Shown here piece by piece: positions 45,094-57,190 of a stretch of 64,000 bases of DNA. Numbering within the stretch: position 1 is the stretch's first letter; the number at the start of each line of letters is the position of its first letter. A program made the translations under genes and the position numbers. Source of the DNA: Pantoea piersonii (GTDB lineage: Bacteria > Pseudomonadota > Gammaproteobacteria > Enterobacterales > Enterobacteriaceae); NCBI RefSeq assembly GCF_003612015.1, contig NZ_RARB01000003.1, forward strand, positions 394,023 to 458,022, in the 5' to 3' direction. Below the pieces are notes generated by a model. The model did no database searches and was not told the origin of the DNA. It was given only the letters and a program-made list of their open reading frames with translations.

Positions 45094-48000
45094 CTAAAAC
45101 TCAAACTGATAGAGCAAATCAAGAGCCTGGTCCACACCGGACACGGCTTCCAAATAGAGTTTGGGCATCAGGCGATAACGCAAGGTTAACGTCGCCAGTG
45201 AATCAAATATGCCAACACCATATTTTACTTGTAGACCCGGCAGCACATAGCCACTGACCTGCACCTGCTGGCTGTCGCCAACGCCGGCAGTATCAAGGGC
45301 AAGATTGCTGACGCCGAACGTCTCGCCGATTTTACCCACAACCTGCCCACTTTGTGCAACCCCCAGACCCACTAAGGCAGAAGTTAATGCGTTGCTGTCG
45401 CCGTCCGTTCCCAGTCCCTGGCCGCGCAGCAGGTAGGAGAGCGCTTCCTGCTGCGACATCGCCGGATCGGAGAAGACCTCGACTTTCGGCTCGTCCGCCA
45501 GTCCGGTGACGCGCAGGCCAGCCGTCACGTCATTTTCTGTCGCCTCGGGATTACGGATCGCCTCAAGGTTGATATAGGGCTGATCCGGCGGCCCGGCGAA
45601 CTGCAGCTCGCCTTTACGCACGATAAGATCCTGGCCGTAAGCATGGAAGCGGCCGGACGGGATATTAATCTGGCCGTTGAGGCCCAGCCCGGTTTTATCC
45701 TGCACCACTTTCAGGTCGCCGTTAAGCTTCGCTTTCAGGCCAAAGGCGGACAGGCGAACATCGTTGCCGACGTGAATGACCAGATTGCTGTTAATCGGGA
45801 TCGCGGCGGTTTTCGGCTGAATCGGCTGCAGGTTTTTATCCAGCAGCACTTCGTCCGACGAGACGCCTGTGGCGCTCTCCGGCACTTCCTGCACCGTAAT
45901 GCGCGCCCAGGGAATATCTACGCTGCCATCCAGACTGAAGGCCGCTGGCGTCGCTTCGAAGACCAGATCCGGCGAGACGTCCATGCGCACCATCGGCGGA
46001 ACGGTGACCCGCACGCGGCTGCCCTGCGCGGCAATACGCGCGCGCCAGTTGTCGAGCTGGCTCCAGTCCGCATTGCCGTTGAGGTTGATATTGCCCTGCG
46101 CGGTTTGCACCAGTCCATTGAGCGTTGAGCTCATGCCGTTGAACACCATGTTCAGGTTAGCGGCGGTGAGATCGACCGGCATAAAGTTGCCGTCGACGTC
46201 GACACCCTGCAAACCAAGCTGGCCGAAGATCTGCGGCTGCTTCACGCTGCCGCCGAGGCGCAGGCTGCTGTTCAGGTTGCCTTTGATCTTCTCGCCCTGC
46301 GCCAGCGCTGGATTGAGCATCGTCAGTGAGATATTGCGGATATTGACGTTGCCGCCCAGCGTACGACGGTTCTGCGGATCGCTGATCTGCACGTTGCCAT
46401 CGAGCTGGCCATTGTTGGCAATGCGGATCAGCCAGTCGAGATCGGCGCGGCCGTTGCGCAGCGCCGCGTTGAGGTTCAGCGTGTTGAAGTCGACAGGCAG
46501 CGTATTGCCCTGCACATCCTGCCTGACCTTAACGCCGCTGCCCTTCAGCGAGACGGTGCCGGTCGGCAGCGCGCCGTCCGCCGTCCAGTTTACGCGCGCG
46601 TCGCCGCTGAATACGCCCGCCAGCTGGGTGGCATCAGGCAAGAACGGCTTGATCATCGCCAGGTCGAAGCGGTTAAGCGCGATATGCGCATGACCGCTCG
46701 GGCCAGCTTCGACCGGCTCCGGCACGCAGAGCTGCGCGTTGGGGTTCTGCCAGCAGTGCGGGCCGATGGTGGCGGTCTGCTTCGCGTTCAGGTAGTCGAT
46801 CGCCATCGCGCGCGTCAGTCGCCATTCGCCAACCGGCGTATCGAAGCGCGTGTCGTTAAGCGCCCCTTTCCAGCGCTGCTGCTGACGATCAAAGCTGCCG
46901 CTAAGCGCCAGCTGACCAGAAACCGGCTCGCCCTGCACCTGCAGCTTCAGCTGATGCTGTTTTTCATTGCCGTCGGCGTTGAGCGTCAGCAGGCTGATAG
47001 TAAGCGCATCCTGTTTCAGCTGCTCGACGCGCAGCTGCAGCTTGCCGGCGATCTGATCGCTGGAGCGGACGTCGCCGTCCAGCGTTACGCGCCGGATCTG
47101 CAGCTGCTGCCAGCGCAGGCCGGTGGCGTTAAGATCGGCCAGCAGCTGCGGCGCCTGCAAGGTGCCGCGCGCCTTGATGGTGCCTTTAGCAACGCCACCC
47201 AGCCCCGGCAGCGCGTTATCGAGATGGGGCGCGTCGATGGTGGCGTCAAGATTGAGCGCGTCGCCCAGCGAGCCTTTCACATCCAGATTATTGCGGCCCA
47301 GGGCGATTTTCACGCCCGGGATCTCCCACTGGTTATAGCTGTTGCCCTTCAGCGACCCTTCGGCGCTTACCGCATTCTGCTTAACGTTGCCCTTCAGCTG
47401 CAGCTGCGGCACGCTCACCTGCCAGCTGCCGCCGTAGAGGCTGCCGCGCGTGGTGATTTTACCGTCCAGCTTCGCTGGCCAGTCAGGATACTGGCGCGCG
47501 GTGTTGATGCCGGAGAGCGTCAGCTCGCTGCGCCAGCTAATGGCTTTGCTCCAGTCCACCAGCGCCGTGAGATCGACGTTGCCCTGCAGCGCGCCGATGC
47601 GCAGCTTGTCGAGGTTGAACTGCTCGACGTTGCCTTTGCCGTCCAGCGCCACGGTGGCGGGCGGCACACTGTCGCCTTTCACCGCCGTACGCAGCGACAT
47701 CACGTAGTCAGTGGCTTTGCCTTTGAACTGATAGTCGAGATTATCCGCCTGATACTGCACCGCGCCGGTCAGCGGCCAGCGCAGCTGCGGGCTGGTGAGA
47801 TGCAGCGACAGCGGCAGGCCCGCCACCGCCAGCTGGGTGGCGGCGTCGAGCCGGGCGCGGACCGGACCGGAGAGGTTGAGGCCCAGCTTCAGCTCGTCGC
47901 GCATGGCGCCGCCCAGCTCGAGCTTGATCTTCTCTCCTTTCAGCGGATCGACGTTCGCCGTGCCGTTGAGCGTGAAATTTACCGGCCAGTTGTCCGCCAG

Positions 48001-48864
48001 CGTCGCTTCGCCGCTGCCGTTAAGCTGGCCAAGCGTCGAGTCGACGTCCAGCGTCTGGAGCTGCAATCGTCGGTCGGCCGTTTTCGCTTTCAGCAGCAGG
48101 CGATTTACCGCAATATCGGTATCGCCAGTGAGACGCAGCTGCTCGCCAAGGATCTCCTGCACGTCAATATCGAGCGGCAGACGAAAATCGGGCAGCTCCG
48201 GCAGCAGCGGTTTCGCAAACATCGCCTGCAGGGTTTCGCCCAGCGGCTTTTCGTCCGGCTGCGGTTTCTGCACTTTCGGCTGCACCACCTCTTCGCTGGC
48301 GACCTGTGCCGCTTTCGGCAGGGCCACCAGCAGACTCTGGATATGCGTCGGGTTGAGCGTCAGCGCGCGCCCCTGCCACTGCAATCCGGTGGTGAAATCG
48401 AGCAGCGAAATGGCAGTATCGTCGATTTTCACATTGATGTTATGCAGGCCGAGATGGCGCAACGTAACGGGATAAGGCGTGCTGAGATCGCCGCTGCCAT
48501 TATCCTCTTCCTGCGGCGCCTCCTGCGCGGGGGCCATCTTTTTGCTGTCGACCACCACGCTGACATCTTTCAGCGCGATGTCGTTAACGCACACCGAAGA
48601 GTGCAGCAGGCAGTTGAGATCGACCGCCAGATGAAAGGTGCCGGCGTCGACGCTGACGCCGGGCATTTCATAGCGCAGCCCGCTAATGGTCAGGTTGCGC
48701 CAGCCGCCCTCGACCTGTTTGATCGATAAACCCGGTACCCAGCGCGCCGCGCCGTTCAGCACCAGATGCAAGCCAGGCGTCGTGCCGATTAAAAACGCCA
48801 CGCCTCCCAGCAGCACTACCAGAAAAATCAGGATGCCGATCAGGACCTTTTTCCACAGCTTCAT
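45094..48864 (-). CDS. tamB: Translocation and assembly module subunit TamB
   Basis: 1256 residues (E. coli 1259). An N-terminal membrane anchor (about 7-27) is followed by a very long beta-helical groove of repeated short strands spanning the periplasm and a C-terminal DUF490 domain ending LDLLYQFEF. With TamA it inserts some autotransporters and takes part in phospholipid transport to the outer membrane. The ATG overlaps the tamA stop by four bases. Confidence 0.96.
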   Translation of the reverse strand: MKLWKKVLIGILIFLVVLLGGVAFLIGTTPGLHLVLNGAARWVPGLSIKQVEGGWRNLTISGLRYEMPGVSVDAGTFHLAVDLNCLLHSSVCVNDIALKDVSVVVDSKKMAPAQEAPQEEDNGSGDLSTPYPVTLRHLGLHNINVKIDDTAISLLDFTTGLQWQGRALTLNPTHIQSLLVALPKAAQVASEEVVQPKVQKPQPDEKPLGETLQAMFAKPLLPELPDFRLPLDIDVQEILGEQLRLTGDTDIAVNRLLLKAKTADRRLQLQTLDVDSTLGQLNGSGEATLADNWPVNFTLNGTANVDPLKGEKIKLELGGAMRDELKLGLNLSGPVRARLDAATQLAVAGLPLSLHLTSPQLRWPLTGAVQYQADNLDYQFKGKATDYVMSLRTAVKGDSVPPATVALDGKGNVEQFNLDKLRIGALQGNVDLTALVDWSKAISWRSELTLSGINTARQYPDWPAKLDGKITTRGSLYGGSWQVSVPQLQLKGNVKQNAVSAEGSLKGNSYNQWEIPGVKIALGRNNLDVKGSLGDALNLDATIDAPHLDNALPGLGGVAKGTIKARGTLQAPQLLADLNATGLRWQQLQIRRVTLDGDVRSSDQIAGKLQLRVEQLKQDALTISLLTLNADGNEKQHQLKLQVQGEPVSGQLALSGSFDRQQQRWKGALNDTRFDTPVGEWRLTRAMAIDYLNAKQTATIGPHCWQNPNAQLCVPEPVEAGPSGHAHIALNRFDLAMIKPFLPDATQLAGVFSGDARVNWTADGALPTGTVSLKGSGVKVRQDVQGNTLPVDFNTLNLNAALRNGRADLDWLIRIANNGQLDGNVQISDPQNRRTLGGNVNIRNISLTMLNPALAQGEKIKGNLNSSLRLGGSVKQPQIFGQLGLQGVDVDGNFMPVDLTAANLNMVFNGMSSTLNGLVQTAQGNINLNGNADWSQLDNWRARIAAQGSRVRVTVPPMVRMDVSPDLVFEATPAAFSLDGSVDIPWARITVQEVPESATGVSSDEVLLDKNLQPIQPKTAAIPINSNLVIHVGNDVRLSAFGLKAKLNGDLKVVQDKTGLGLNGQINIPSGRFHAYGQDLIVRKGELQFAGPPDQPYINLEAIRNPEATENDVTAGLRVTGLADEPKVEVFSDPAMSQQEALSYLLRGQGLGTDGDSNALTSALVGLGVAQSGQVVGKIGETFGVSNLALDTAGVGDSQQVQVSGYVLPGLQVKYGVGIFDSLATLTLRYRLMPKLYLEAVSGVDQALDLLYQFEF

Positions 48865-50600
48865 AGTTCAGGCCCCAGTCCGATATAAAATTGCAAACCA
48901 TGCTCCTCGCTGTCGCCAATCGGCCGGGCAATATCCAGTTTGATCGGCCCGACCGGCGACGCCCAGCGCACGCCGAAGCCCGCGCCGGTTTTAAAATTGC
49001 TCTGTTTGATGTCGTTGACCGCTTCACCCGAGTCAATGAACGCCGCGCCCCACCATTTGCCGGTCACGTTGTACTGATACTCCAGCGAGCCGGTGGCGAG
49101 CTTCGAGGCGCCGGTCAGCTTGCCGTCCTCGTCGCGCGGGGAAATATCTTTGTATTTGTAGCCGCGAATACTGCGATCGCCGCCCGCGAAGAAGCGCAGG
49201 TCAGGCGGCACCTTTTCAAAGTCGTTGGTTTCGATCCAGCCGAGATTGCCGCGCGCCACGAAGCGATGTTTATCCGCCAGCGTGCGGATCCAGACGTTCT
49301 GCGCCTGCAGGATCAGGAAGTCGACGTCTGAGCCCCAGGTAGTGTCGGAGACATCCACCGAGTAGCGTTGCGAATCGCCCCATGTCGGCATCAGGCCGCC
49401 GCGCGAGCGGGTGCGGTTGAGGCTGACGCCCGGATAGAGCAGCATCGTGGTGTTGGTAACGCTGCCCTGGGTAAAGTGATCGAGGCTCCATTTCAGGTTG
49501 ATCGCCTTCTGCCAGCCGGAGCTGTTCTCCCAGTAACGCGATACGCCGAGCGTCGAGGTGTCAGCTTTGGTGTCGTTCAGATCGGTGCGCTTCAGGCCGC
49601 CGGAGAAGATGTAATACTGCTCCAGCGGGCTTTTCAGCAGCGGCACTTTGTAGCTGAGGTCGAGCTGCTGTTCCGGCGCGGAGAGATAGGCGTCCGCCGT
49701 CAGGCTGTGGCCGCGATCGTTGACCCAGGGCTTTTTCCAGCTGCCTTTCAGACGCGGGCCGACATCAGTCGAGTAGCCGATACCGGTTTCGATGGTGTTT
49801 TCGGTGCGCGGCGACACCACCGCGCTCAGCGGCAGCACTTTGGTTTTTCGCCCCTGCGCGAATTCCGGCGCGACCACCACCGAGTTAAACCAGCCCGTCG
49901 CCGAGAGACGCCGGTTCAGCTCGGCGAGATCGCGCGAGCTGTAGTAGTCGCCTTTCTTAAAGGGAACCAGGTTTTTCAGATACTCTTCGCGGATCTGCGA
50001 GCCGGAGAAGCTGACGTCGCCGAAGCGATAGCGCTGGCCGCTGTCATAGTCGATATCCCAGAAGGCTTCGCGCCGTTCGACGGAGACGCCGAGCTGGCTC
50101 TTTTTAAAATCGCCGTCGAAATAGCCGTTGCGCAGCGCCAGGTTCGAAAAGCCGCTTTTGAATTTGTCATACTCGCCGTGGTTGAGCTGCCGCCCTTTTT
50201 TCGGCGTCCCCTCTTTCACCCAGGCCCGGTAGTCGGGATCGCGCAGCGCGTCGCCTTCGAGCACGATGGTGCTGCCTGCGATTTTTACCGGCTCGCCGGG
50301 TGTGACATGGGCGATGAGCACCGGTCGTCCGCCGTGCGGCGGCGCGGGACGCGATTCAAAATCGATGTCGGGCTCGTAGTAGCCGAGCGCCTTAAGCCCT
50401 TGCTGGATCGCCTCTGAAACACGTGCGCGAAAACGGCCATCGTTCGACACCTCATCGGCGCCGATGGTCGAAAGGCGAGCACGCACGTTTTTGTTGAGAT
50501 CCCCGGTTAAGCCCTGCACTTCAAGGCGCACTTTCGCTGCCTCAGCGACTGGCGCGGCGGCCAACAGGCAGGTCATAAAACAGACGTGAATTCGTGGCAC
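48861..50600 (-). CDS. tamA: Translocation and assembly module subunit TamA
   Basis: 579 residues (E. coli 577). Signal peptide about 1-21 (ending AEA), three POTRA domains (about 22-270) and a 16-stranded Omp85 barrel to the C terminus. Typical pieces are [18 protein letters not shown] (loop 6 with the RGY/F motif) and the final [12 protein letters not shown]. Acts in the outer membrane with TamB. The usual divergent neighbour msrA is missing. Confidence 0.96.
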   Translation of the reverse strand: MPRIHVCFMTCLLAAAPVAEAAKVRLEVQGLTGDLNKNVRARLSTIGADEVSNDGRFRARVSEAIQQGLKALGYYEPDIDFESRPAPPHGGRPVLIAHVTPGEPVKIAGSTIVLEGDALRDPDYRAWVKEGTPKKGRQLNHGEYDKFKSGFSNLALRNGYFDGDFKKSQLGVSVERREAFWDIDYDSGQRYRFGDVSFSGSQIREEYLKNLVPFKKGDYYSSRDLAELNRRLSATGWFNSVVVAPEFAQGRKTKVLPLSAVVSPRTENTIETGIGYSTDVGPRLKGSWKKPWVNDRGHSLTADAYLSAPEQQLDLSYKVPLLKSPLEQYYIFSGGLKRTDLNDTKADTSTLGVSRYWENSSGWQKAINLKWSLDHFTQGSVTNTTMLLYPGVSLNRTRSRGGLMPTWGDSQRYSVDVSDTTWGSDVDFLILQAQNVWIRTLADKHRFVARGNLGWIETNDFEKVPPDLRFFAGGDRSIRGYKYKDISPRDEDGKLTGASKLATGSLEYQYNVTGKWWGAAFIDSGEAVNDIKQSNFKTGAGFGVRWASPVGPIKLDIARPIGDSEEHGLQFYIGLGPEL

Positions 50601-51047
50601 GCGTACTCCTGTTAATCATGCCGCCCCCTATTCCGCGGGGCGTGATATATCCCTGATATAAGAACATCGCAGCGGCGCAGTCATCATCATAGCCGTATAA
50701 AGCGGCCTGCGGCTGCGAAAAAACGTTAACAAAGCCAAATAGCGCCCTATTGTCAGCAAATGACCGGACTGATACAACCGCTGCGCAGCATAAGCGCTCG
50801 CCACTCGGATTAATCTGAGCGAAACGGCGTCACCGGGATCTCTGGCGGCGTTGAGGGCGCTGCTGCTATAATCAGCGGCGCAGGTTACGCCTGCTCTATT
50901 TCTGCCCCGGCGCTGCTCCGCACCGTCGATAAGGCGCAGACATTTTTGGCACGGATAGCCCAGACTACGAGGTGAGTACAATCGGTACGCCCTTTGCGTG
51001 CGCTGCCCAGGCCAAAAATGACAAGTGGATAACCTTTTGGATAACCT
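50601..51047. other. Intergenic region tamA-paeA where msrA is absent; holds a paeA promoter
   Basis: 447 bases between divergent starts. In E. coli msrA (about 640 bases) lies here, too long for this gap, and no MsrA motif (GCFWG) was found in any frame. An extended -10, TGCTATAAT, is at 50864-50872 on the plus strand, about 170 bases before paeA, giving a long leader. A hairpin-like GCGGCGC-rich stretch surrounds it. No gene is supported. Confidence 0.6.
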
Positions 51048-52376
51048 ATGTTAGATAGCTTGCTTGTCATATTATTGCTGATCGTGATCAGCGCCTTTTT
51101 CTCTCTCTCGGAAATCTCGCTGGCCGCCGCCCGCAAGATCAAACTGAAACTGCTGGCCGATGAAGGCAATATCAACGCGCAACGCGTGCTGAAAATGCAG
51201 GAAACGCCCGGCACTTTCTTTACTGTCGTGCAGATCGGCCTGAACGCGGTCGCCATCCTTGGCGGTATTGTCGGCGACGCGGCGTTCTCGCCAGCCTTCC
51301 GTAGCCTCTTTAACCGCTTTATGGAGCCGGCGCTCGCCGATCAGCTCAGCTTTATCTGCTCCTTCGTTATCGTCACCAGCCTGTTTATTTTGTTCGCCGA
51401 TCTGACGCCGAAACGCGTCGGCATGATCGCGCCGGAAGTGGTGGCGCTGCGAATTATTAACCCGATGCGTTTCTGCCTGCTGGTGTTTAGCCCGCTGGTA
51501 TGGCTGTTTAACGGCCTGGCGAACGTCTTCTTCCGCGTCTTTAAGCTGCCGATGGTGCGTAAAGACGACATTACCTCCGACGATATCTACGCGGTGGTGG
51601 AAGCGGGCGCGCTGGCGGGCGTGCTGCGTAAGCAGGAGCACGAGCTGATTGAAAACGTCTTTGAGCTGGAATCGCGCACCGTGCCCTCCTCCATGACCTC
51701 ACGCGAAAACGTGGTCTGGTTCGATCTGCGCGAAGACGAAACCATGCTGAAAAGCAAAATCGCTGAGCATCCGCACTCTAAGTTTCTGGTGTGCGACGGC
51801 GATATCGACCATATCGTCGGCTATGTCGACTCTAAAGAGCTGCTGCTGCGCGTGCTGGCCAATCAGAGCATGGCGCTCAACAGCGGCGTGCAGATCCGCT
51901 CGGCGTTGATTGTGCCGGATACGCTGACGCTCTCTGAAGCGCTGGAAAGCTTTAAGACCGCCGGTGAAGACTTCGCGGTGATCATGAACGAATACGCGCT
52001 GGTGGTGGGCATAATTACCCTGAATGACGTGATGACGACGCTGATGGGCGATCTGGTCGGCCAGGGTCTGGAAGAGCAGATTGTGGCGCGCGACGAAAAC
52101 TCCTGGCTGGTAGAGGGTGGCACACCGATCGACGACGTAATGCGCGTGCTGCATATCGACGAGTTTCCGCAGTCGGGCAACTACGAAACCATCGGCGGCT
52201 TTATGATGTATATGCTGCGCAAAATCCCGAAACGCACCGATTTTGTGAAGTTCGCCGGGTTTAAGTTCGAAGTGGTGGATATCGACAGTTATCGTATCGA
52301 TCAGCTGCTGGTGACGCGGATTGACGATCGTCCGCCGGTGCTGAATGTGGCAAAAACCACGGAAGCTGAAGAGTAG
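51048..52376 (+). CDS. paeA: Polyamine export protein PaeA (YtfL)
   Basis: 442 residues (E. coli 447). An N-terminal CNNM/DUF21 membrane domain (about 1-190, starting LLVILLLIVISAFFSLSEISLAAAR), two CBS domains (about 205-335) and a CorC/HlyC C-terminal domain (about 350-430). E. coli and Salmonella PaeA export cadaverine and putrescine and protect stationary cells. Divergent from tamA because msrA is lost. Confidence 0.93.
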   Translation: MLDSLLVILLLIVISAFFSLSEISLAAARKIKLKLLADEGNINAQRVLKMQETPGTFFTVVQIGLNAVAILGGIVGDAAFSPAFRSLFNRFMEPALADQLSFICSFVIVTSLFILFADLTPKRVGMIAPEVVALRIINPMRFCLLVFSPLVWLFNGLANVFFRVFKLPMVRKDDITSDDIYAVVEAGALAGVLRKQEHELIENVFELESRTVPSSMTSRENVVWFDLREDETMLKSKIAEHPHSKFLVCDGDIDHIVGYVDSKELLLRVLANQSMALNSGVQIRSALIVPDTLTLSEALESFKTAGEDFAVIMNEYALVVGIITLNDVMTTLMGDLVGQGLEEQIVARDENSWLVEGGTPIDDVMRVLHIDEFPQSGNYETIGGFMMYMLRKIPKRTDFVKFAGFKFEVVDIDSYRIDQLLVTRIDDRPPVLNVAKTTEAEE

Positions 52377-52384
52377 AAAATCAG

Positions 52385-52409
52385 AGGGCGCCGACGGCGC
52401 CCTTTTTTA
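52385..52409 (+). terminator. Terminator after paeA
   Basis: AGGGCGCC (52385-52392), loop GAC, GGCGCCCT (52396-52403), then TTTTTA. The convergent ytfK stop starts at 52410. Confidence 0.9.
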
Positions 52410-52616
52410 TCAGTTGAACTCCGCCTGAAGGCGCAGAACCTGACGGTTAATTTCGGACATCACGCTCAGGTGCTGGATGTCCTTTACGCGCGGGATCAAC
52501 ACTTTCCCTTTGTCGAATTCGAACGCGCCAACGTCCTTGATATACATCCTTCCTTTGAACAGCGTTTTTACATATTTCGCTATTTGCAGTGGATTATAGC
52601 GTTGGAAGATCTTCAT
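52410..52616 (-). CDS. ytfK: SpoT stimulator YtfK (DUF1107)
   Basis: 68 residues from ATG 52616, with AGGAGTT seven bases upstream; the longer open frame is not family-like. DUF1107 signature [23 protein letters not shown] and [15 protein letters not shown]. In E. coli YtfK raises SpoT-dependent (p)ppGpp during phosphate or fatty-acid starvation. Cytosolic. Confidence 0.93.
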   Translation of the reverse strand: MKIFQRYNPLQIAKYVKTLFKGRMYIKDVGAFEFDKGKVLIPRVKDIQHLSVMSEINRQVLRLQAEFN

Positions 52617-52931
52617 GCTGTCTAACTCCTGTACATTTATAAATACGCTTCGCCGTTTCCAAGTTCGGTACGAGCCCATGAAGCGCAAAGTGCCGGTAAA
52701 CTATAGAACACTCAGCTGGGATAATGTTCCGAAAACTGAACTTTTTTACTGAATTGACACATCATTACAGAATAGTCTGTTATCACGCTTTACCAACACA
52801 GTATAAATCCAAACTTGTTAAGAAATTGTGGCATGAATAACAAACCTGACACCTTAACAAGACAGGCGCATCATCCCTGCTTACTATTGCAGAAAAATGA
52901 CCAACTGGTCCGATCACTAAGGAGACTCACA

Positions 52932-53486
52932 ATGCGACTCGCCTGTGCCCTGTTTGCGCTGGTTTTATTACCCGGCGCGGTTTTCGCCCATAGCCTGAAA
53001 GAAGATCAGCGCGTGCCTGCGGTCGGCGTCGACGATAAAGGCGAGCTGCTTTACCAGCAGGATGACTTTAGCTACAAACGCTGGAACAGCGCGCAGCTGC
53101 CGGGCAAAGTGCGCGTTATTCAGCACATCGCCGGTCGCTCATCCGCTAAAGAGAAAAACGCCGCCGTGGTTGAGGCGATCAAAGCCGCGGCCTTCCCGCA
53201 CGATCGCTATCAGACCACGACTATCGTTAACACCAATGATGCTATTCCCGGTACCGGCATGTTTGTGCGCAGCAGCATTGAGAGCAACAAAAAGCAGTAC
53301 CCCTGGTCGCAGTTTATCGTCGACAGCAAAGGCAACGTAAAGCATGCCTGGCAGCTTGCAGATGCCGGTTCGGCCATTGTGGTGCTGGATAAGAGCGGTC
53401 ATGTCCGCTTTGTTAAAGACGGCGCGCTGACGCAGGAGGAAGTGACGCAGGTCATTACGCTGGTGCGCACGCTGCTTAAACCATGA
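52932..53486 (+). CDS. ytfJ: YtfJ-family periplasmic protein
   Basis: 184 residues, equal to E. coli YtfJ, from ATG 52932 with AGGAG about eight bases upstream. Signal peptide about 1-19 (VFAH), then a thioredoxin-like fold without a CxxC pair: PGKVRVIQHIAGRSSAKEKN stands at the usual redox position. Role unknown. The 117 codons of open frame upstream are non-coding. Confidence 0.93.
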   Translation: MRLACALFALVLLPGAVFAHSLKEDQRVPAVGVDDKGELLYQQDDFSYKRWNSAQLPGKVRVIQHIAGRSSAKEKNAAVVEAIKAAAFPHDRYQTTTIVNTNDAIPGTGMFVRSSIESNKKQYPWSQFIVDSKGNVKHAWQLADAGSAIVVLDKSGHVRFVKDGALTQEEVTQVITLVRTLLKP

Positions 53487-53494
53487 ATGAAAAC

Positions 53495-53517
53495 GGGAGG
53501 CTTTCGCCTCCCTTATT
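53495..53517. terminator. Terminator between ytfJ and cysQ
   Basis: GGGAGGC (53495-53501), loop TTTC, GCCTCCC (53506-53512), then TTATT; on the other strand GTTTTC. Convergent gene ends share it. Confidence 0.78.
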
Positions 53518-53519
53518 GA

Positions 53520-54260
53520 TCAAAACAGCGACACGCGAAAACCGGGATTGAGAAAAGATTCACGCGGCGCGTAGTCCAGGGTTTTGCCTTGCCAGTCGTG
53601 GACGTGCGCGCCAGCCGCAACGGCGACGGCGTGCCCCGCGCCGGTATCCCAGATATTGGTCGGCCCGAAGCGGGGATAGAGCTGCGCTTTGCCCTCCGCC
53701 ACCAGACAGAACTTCAGCGAAGAGCCGATGGCGACGGTCTGATGCTCGCCCAGCTGCTGCAGATACTCTTTCAGCTCGTCATCGGCATGGGAACGGCTGA
53801 CCACGACCAGCGGCGGTCGCGCCTCCTGCACGTGGATCGGCGTCTTATGGCCACCCTCTTCTTTCCAGGCTTTGCCCTCTGCGGCGGAGTAAAGCACGCC
53901 GAGCGCAGGCGCATATACCACGCCCATCACCGGTTTGCCCTGATCGATCAAGGCGATATTGACGGTAAACTCGCCGTTGCGCTTGATAAACTCTTTGGTG
54001 CCGTCGAGCGGGTCGACCAGCCAGTAGCGCTGCCACTGTTGCCGCTCGCTCCATGAAGGTGGATCCTCTTCCGACAGCACCGGCACTTCCGGCGTCAGCT
54101 GTTTCAGCCCCTGCAGAATAATATCGTGCGCGGCAATATCCGCAGCGGTCACCGGGGAGTCGTCGGCTTTGCGGGAAACGTCTACCGGCGTTTCCTTTTC
54201 ATAAACCAGCATGATCGCGTTGCCCGCTTCGCGCGCCAGCTGGCAGATTTGCTCTAACAT
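53520..54260 (-). CDS. cysQ: 3'(2'),5'-bisphosphate nucleotidase
   Basis: 246 residues. Inositol-monophosphatase-like enzyme that removes the 3' phosphate from PAP/PAPS, by-products of sulfate assimilation. Metal motifs: [17 protein letters not shown] and [15 protein letters not shown]. Divergent from cpdB with 272 bases between the starts, the same pairing as in E. coli. Confidence 0.96.
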   Translation of the reverse strand: MLEQICQLAREAGNAIMLVYEKETPVDVSRKADDSPVTAADIAAHDIILQGLKQLTPEVPVLSEEDPPSWSERQQWQRYWLVDPLDGTKEFIKRNGEFTVNIALIDQGKPVMGVVYAPALGVLYSAAEGKAWKEEGGHKTPIHVQEARPPLVVVSRSHADDELKEYLQQLGEHQTVAIGSSLKFCLVAEGKAQLYPRFGPTNIWDTGAGHAVAVAAGAHVHDWQGKTLDYAPRESFLNPGFRVSLF

Positions 54261-54532
54261 CTTTCACCTCCTCATCGGTGGCGACTGCACGACGTCATCG
54301 TGCGCCACATCGGTTAAATTTTAGCAGCTACTGCGCCGCCGCCCGGGCTTCCGGGCGCTTTTCTCTCAATATTTTAACAATATCAATATCATAGATTGCG
54401 CCTGGCCGCTATGCCGTACAGTAATCACCCTTTTCAACCTGTAAAACGTTAAACCCATCACGTATTCCTCTGACACATCATCATTCTTTTACATTAATTT
54501 GAGAGACTTACTCTTTTGCAGCAGGAGCACGC

Positions 54533-56476
54533 ATGTTTAAACCCACTATCACCTTTCTGGCGCTGAGCCTTTCAATGAGCCTACACGCCGCCACCGTTGA
54601 TTTACGTCTGCTGGAAACCACCGATCTGCACAGCAATATGATGGACTTCGACTACTACAAAGATACCCCGACCGAGAAATTCGGACTGGTACGTACCGCG
54701 TCGCTAATCCATGCCGCGCGTCAGGAAGTGAAGAACAGCGTGCTGGTGGATAACGGCGATATTATTCAGGGCAGTCCGCTTGGCGACTATATGGCGGCGA
54801 AAGGGCTACAGCAGGGCGAGATCCATCCCGTTTATAAGGCGCTGAATACGCTGGATTACAGCGTCGGCAACCTTGGCAACCACGAGTTCAACTACGGTTT
54901 GCCCTACCTGCGCAAGGCGCTGGCGGGCGCGCGTTTTCCCTATGTGAACGCCAATATCATCGATCTTAAGACCAACCGCCCCATGTTTACGCCCTGGCTG
55001 ATTAAGCCTGTTCAGGTGACGGATCGCGACGGCAAGAGCCAGCTGTTGAAGATCGGCTTTATCGGCTTCGTACCACCTCAGATTATGGTGTGGGATAAAG
55101 TCAACCTGCAGGGCAAAGTGCGCGTAGAGGACATCACCGAAACCGCACGGCGCTATGTGCCGCAGATGCGCGCGCAAGGTGCGGATCTGGTGGTGGCTAT
55201 TCCCCACTCCGGCCTCAGCAGCGAGCCTTACCATGCGATGGCGGAGAACTCGGTCTACTACCTGAGCCAGGTTGCAGGCATTGACGCTATTCTCTTTGGC
55301 CACGCCCATGCGGTTTTTCCCGGTAAAGATTTCGCCGCCATCAAAGGGGCCGATATTGAAAAAGGGACGCTGAACGGCGTTGCAGCGGTGATGCCCGGCA
55401 TGTGGGGCGATCATCTCGGCGTCGTGGATCTGGTGCTGACCCATGAAGGTGGCCGCTGGCAGGTCAGCGACAGTCGAGCGGAAGCGCGCCCGATTTACGA
55501 TGCGGTGCAGAAAAAGTCGCTGGCAGCGGAAGATCCGGCGCTGGTTAAAGTGCTGGCGGAAGATCACCGCGCCACGCGGGAGTTTGTGGCGAAACCGATC
55601 GGTAAGTCTGCGGACGTGATGTACAGCTACCTTTCGCTGGTACAGGACGATCCGACCGTGCAAATCGTCAATAACGCGCAGCGCGCTTACGTAGCGCATT
55701 TTATTCAGGGCGATCCCGATCTGGGTCGTTTGCCGGTGCTCTCCGCCGCCGCGCCGTTTAAAGCGGGTGGTCGCAAGAACGATCCCGCCAGCTATACCGA
55801 AGTAGAGAAAGGCGACCTGACCTTCCGTAACGCCGCCGATCTCTATCTCTATCCTAATACGCTGGTCGTCATGAAAGTGAGCGGCGCACAGGTAAAAGAG
55901 TGGCTGGAGTGCTCCGCCGGTCAGTTTAACCAGATCGATCCGCAGCGAAGCAGCGCGCAGTCGCTGATCAACTGGGATTTCCGCACCTATAATTTCGACG
56001 TGATCGACGGCGTTAATTACCAGATCGATGTGACTCAACCGGCGCGCTACGACGGTGAATGCCAGCTCATCCATCCCGACGCTTCGCGTATTAAAAACCT
56101 CACCTGGCAGGGCAAGCCGGTCGATCCGCACGCCACCTTCCTGGTCGCCACCAATAACTATCGCGCCTACGGCGGCAAATTCGCAGGCACCGGAGATAAA
56201 TTTATCGCCTTCGCCGCGCCCGATGAGAACCGCGCGGTCGTCGCGGCCTATATCAGCGCGGAGACCAAAAAACAGGGCGAAGTACGTCCGCAGGCGGACA
56301 ACAACTGGCGACTGGCGCCGATAAAGAGCAGCACCCCGCTCGATATCCGTTTTGAGACCGCGCCGGGCGAGAAGGCAACCGCCTTTATCCGCAGCCATGC
56401 GCAGTACCCGATGCAGCCGCAGGGCAACGATGAGATCGGTTTTGCTATATGGAAGCTAGATTTACAGCAGAAATAA
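54533..56476 (+). CDS. cpdB: 2',3'-cyclic-nucleotide 2'-phosphodiesterase / 3'-nucleotidase
   Basis: 647 residues, equal to E. coli. Signal peptide 1-19 (LHA). The N-terminal calcineurin-like metallophosphatase domain has [24 protein letters not shown] and [10 protein letters not shown]; the 5'-nucleotidase C-terminal domain follows from about 370. Periplasmic salvage of cyclic nucleotides. AGGAGC precedes the ATG. Confidence 0.97.
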   Translation: MFKPTITFLALSLSMSLHAATVDLRLLETTDLHSNMMDFDYYKDTPTEKFGLVRTASLIHAARQEVKNSVLVDNGDIIQGSPLGDYMAAKGLQQGEIHPVYKALNTLDYSVGNLGNHEFNYGLPYLRKALAGARFPYVNANIIDLKTNRPMFTPWLIKPVQVTDRDGKSQLLKIGFIGFVPPQIMVWDKVNLQGKVRVEDITETARRYVPQMRAQGADLVVAIPHSGLSSEPYHAMAENSVYYLSQVAGIDAILFGHAHAVFPGKDFAAIKGADIEKGTLNGVAAVMPGMWGDHLGVVDLVLTHEGGRWQVSDSRAEARPIYDAVQKKSLAAEDPALVKVLAEDHRATREFVAKPIGKSADVMYSYLSLVQDDPTVQIVNNAQRAYVAHFIQGDPDLGRLPVLSAAAPFKAGGRKNDPASYTEVEKGDLTFRNAADLYLYPNTLVVMKVSGAQVKEWLECSAGQFNQIDPQRSSAQSLINWDFRTYNFDVIDGVNYQIDVTQPARYDGECQLIHPDASRIKNLTWQGKPVDPHATFLVATNNYRAYGGKFAGTGDKFIAFAAPDENRAVVAAYISAETKKQGEVRPQADNNWRLAPIKSSTPLDIRFETAPGEKATAFIRSHAQYPMQPQGNDEIGFAIWKLDLQQK

Positions 56477-56482
56477 GGGCGT

Positions 56483-56507
56483 AAAAAAGCCAGCCTGCAG
56501 GCTGGCT
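56483..56507 (-). terminator. Terminator after fklB
   Basis: A perfect 20-base palindrome (56488-56507, arms AGCCAGCC/GGCTGGCT) followed on the minus strand by a T-run. On the plus strand (cpdB) only TTCATC follows, so it serves mainly fklB. Confidence 0.78.
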
Positions 56508-56569
56508 TCATCATTCTGATACGCTGCGCAATTGCCGGGTGTGCGCCTCGTTAATCGCGCAGGCGTTGC

Positions 56570-57190
56570 TTACAGAATTTCCAGCAGCTCAACTTCGAAG
56601 ATCAGGGTGCTGAATGGCGGAATTGATGCGCCAGCGCCACGCTCGCCGTAGGCAAGGTTGTGCGGAATCGTCAGTTCCCACTTCGAACCGACCGGCATCA
56701 GCGTCAGCGCTTCAATCCAGCCTGCGATCACGCCGGTCACCGGGAATTCTGCCGGTTCGCCGCGCGCGACCGAGCTGTCGAATACCGTACCGTCGATCAG
56801 TTTGCCCGTGTAGTGGACGCGCACGCGATCCTGACGTGACGGGACTGGACCGTCGCCCTGCTTGATCACGCTGAACTGCAGGCCCGATTCGGTGCTGTTG
56901 ACGCCTTCGCGCTGCGCGTTTTCAGCCAGGAAAGTCTGACCTTCGGCAGCCATCGCCTGCACGCGCTCACGACGCACGCCTTCAGCGCGCTCGTGCACTT
57001 CACGCAGCGCACGATGCACGACGTCAACCGGCACCGCCGGCGAATTCCCTTCCAGCGCGTCGCGCAGGCCCGCGAGCAGCGCTTCCGGCTGAAGTCCCTG
57101 CAGACCAGACTCCAGCAACTGCTGGCCAACCTGTAAACCAATTCCGTAACTTGCTTGTGATTCGACGCTGTCGAATGAAGGGGTCGTCAT
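56570..57190 (-). CDS. fklB: FKBP-type peptidyl-prolyl isomerase FklB (FKBP22)
   Basis: 206 residues from ATG 57190; the open frame runs much further, but family members start MTTPTFD. An N-terminal helical dimerisation domain (about 1-90) and a C-terminal FKBP domain with [18 protein letters not shown] and [35 protein letters not shown]. Speeds prolyl bond rotation in protein folding. Cytosolic homodimer. Confidence 0.96.
   Translation of the reverse strand: MTTPSFDSVESQASYGIGLQVGQQLLESGLQGLQPEALLAGLRDALEGNSPAVPVDVVHRALREVHERAEGVRRERVQAMAAEGQTFLAENAQREGVNSTESGLQFSVIKQGDGPVPSRQDRVRVHYTGKLIDGTVFDSSVARGEPAEFPVTGVIAGWIEALTLMPVGSKWELTIPHNLAYGERGAGASIPPFSTLIFEVELLEIL

Noticed and set aside
46684-48729. 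681-residue open frame on the plus strand opposite tamB
   Set aside because: Arises from the codon bias of tamB on the other strand; composition is not protein-like.
50628-50981. 117-residue minus-strand frame between tamA and paeA as a possible msrA remnant
   Set aside because: No GCFWG or other MsrA motif, wrong strand for msrA, and no ribosome site.
54806-56398. 530-residue open frame on the minus strand opposite cpdB
   Set aside because: It is a shadow of cpdB: low-complexity Arg/His/Gln-rich translation, no ribosome site, while the plus frame is a clear family member.
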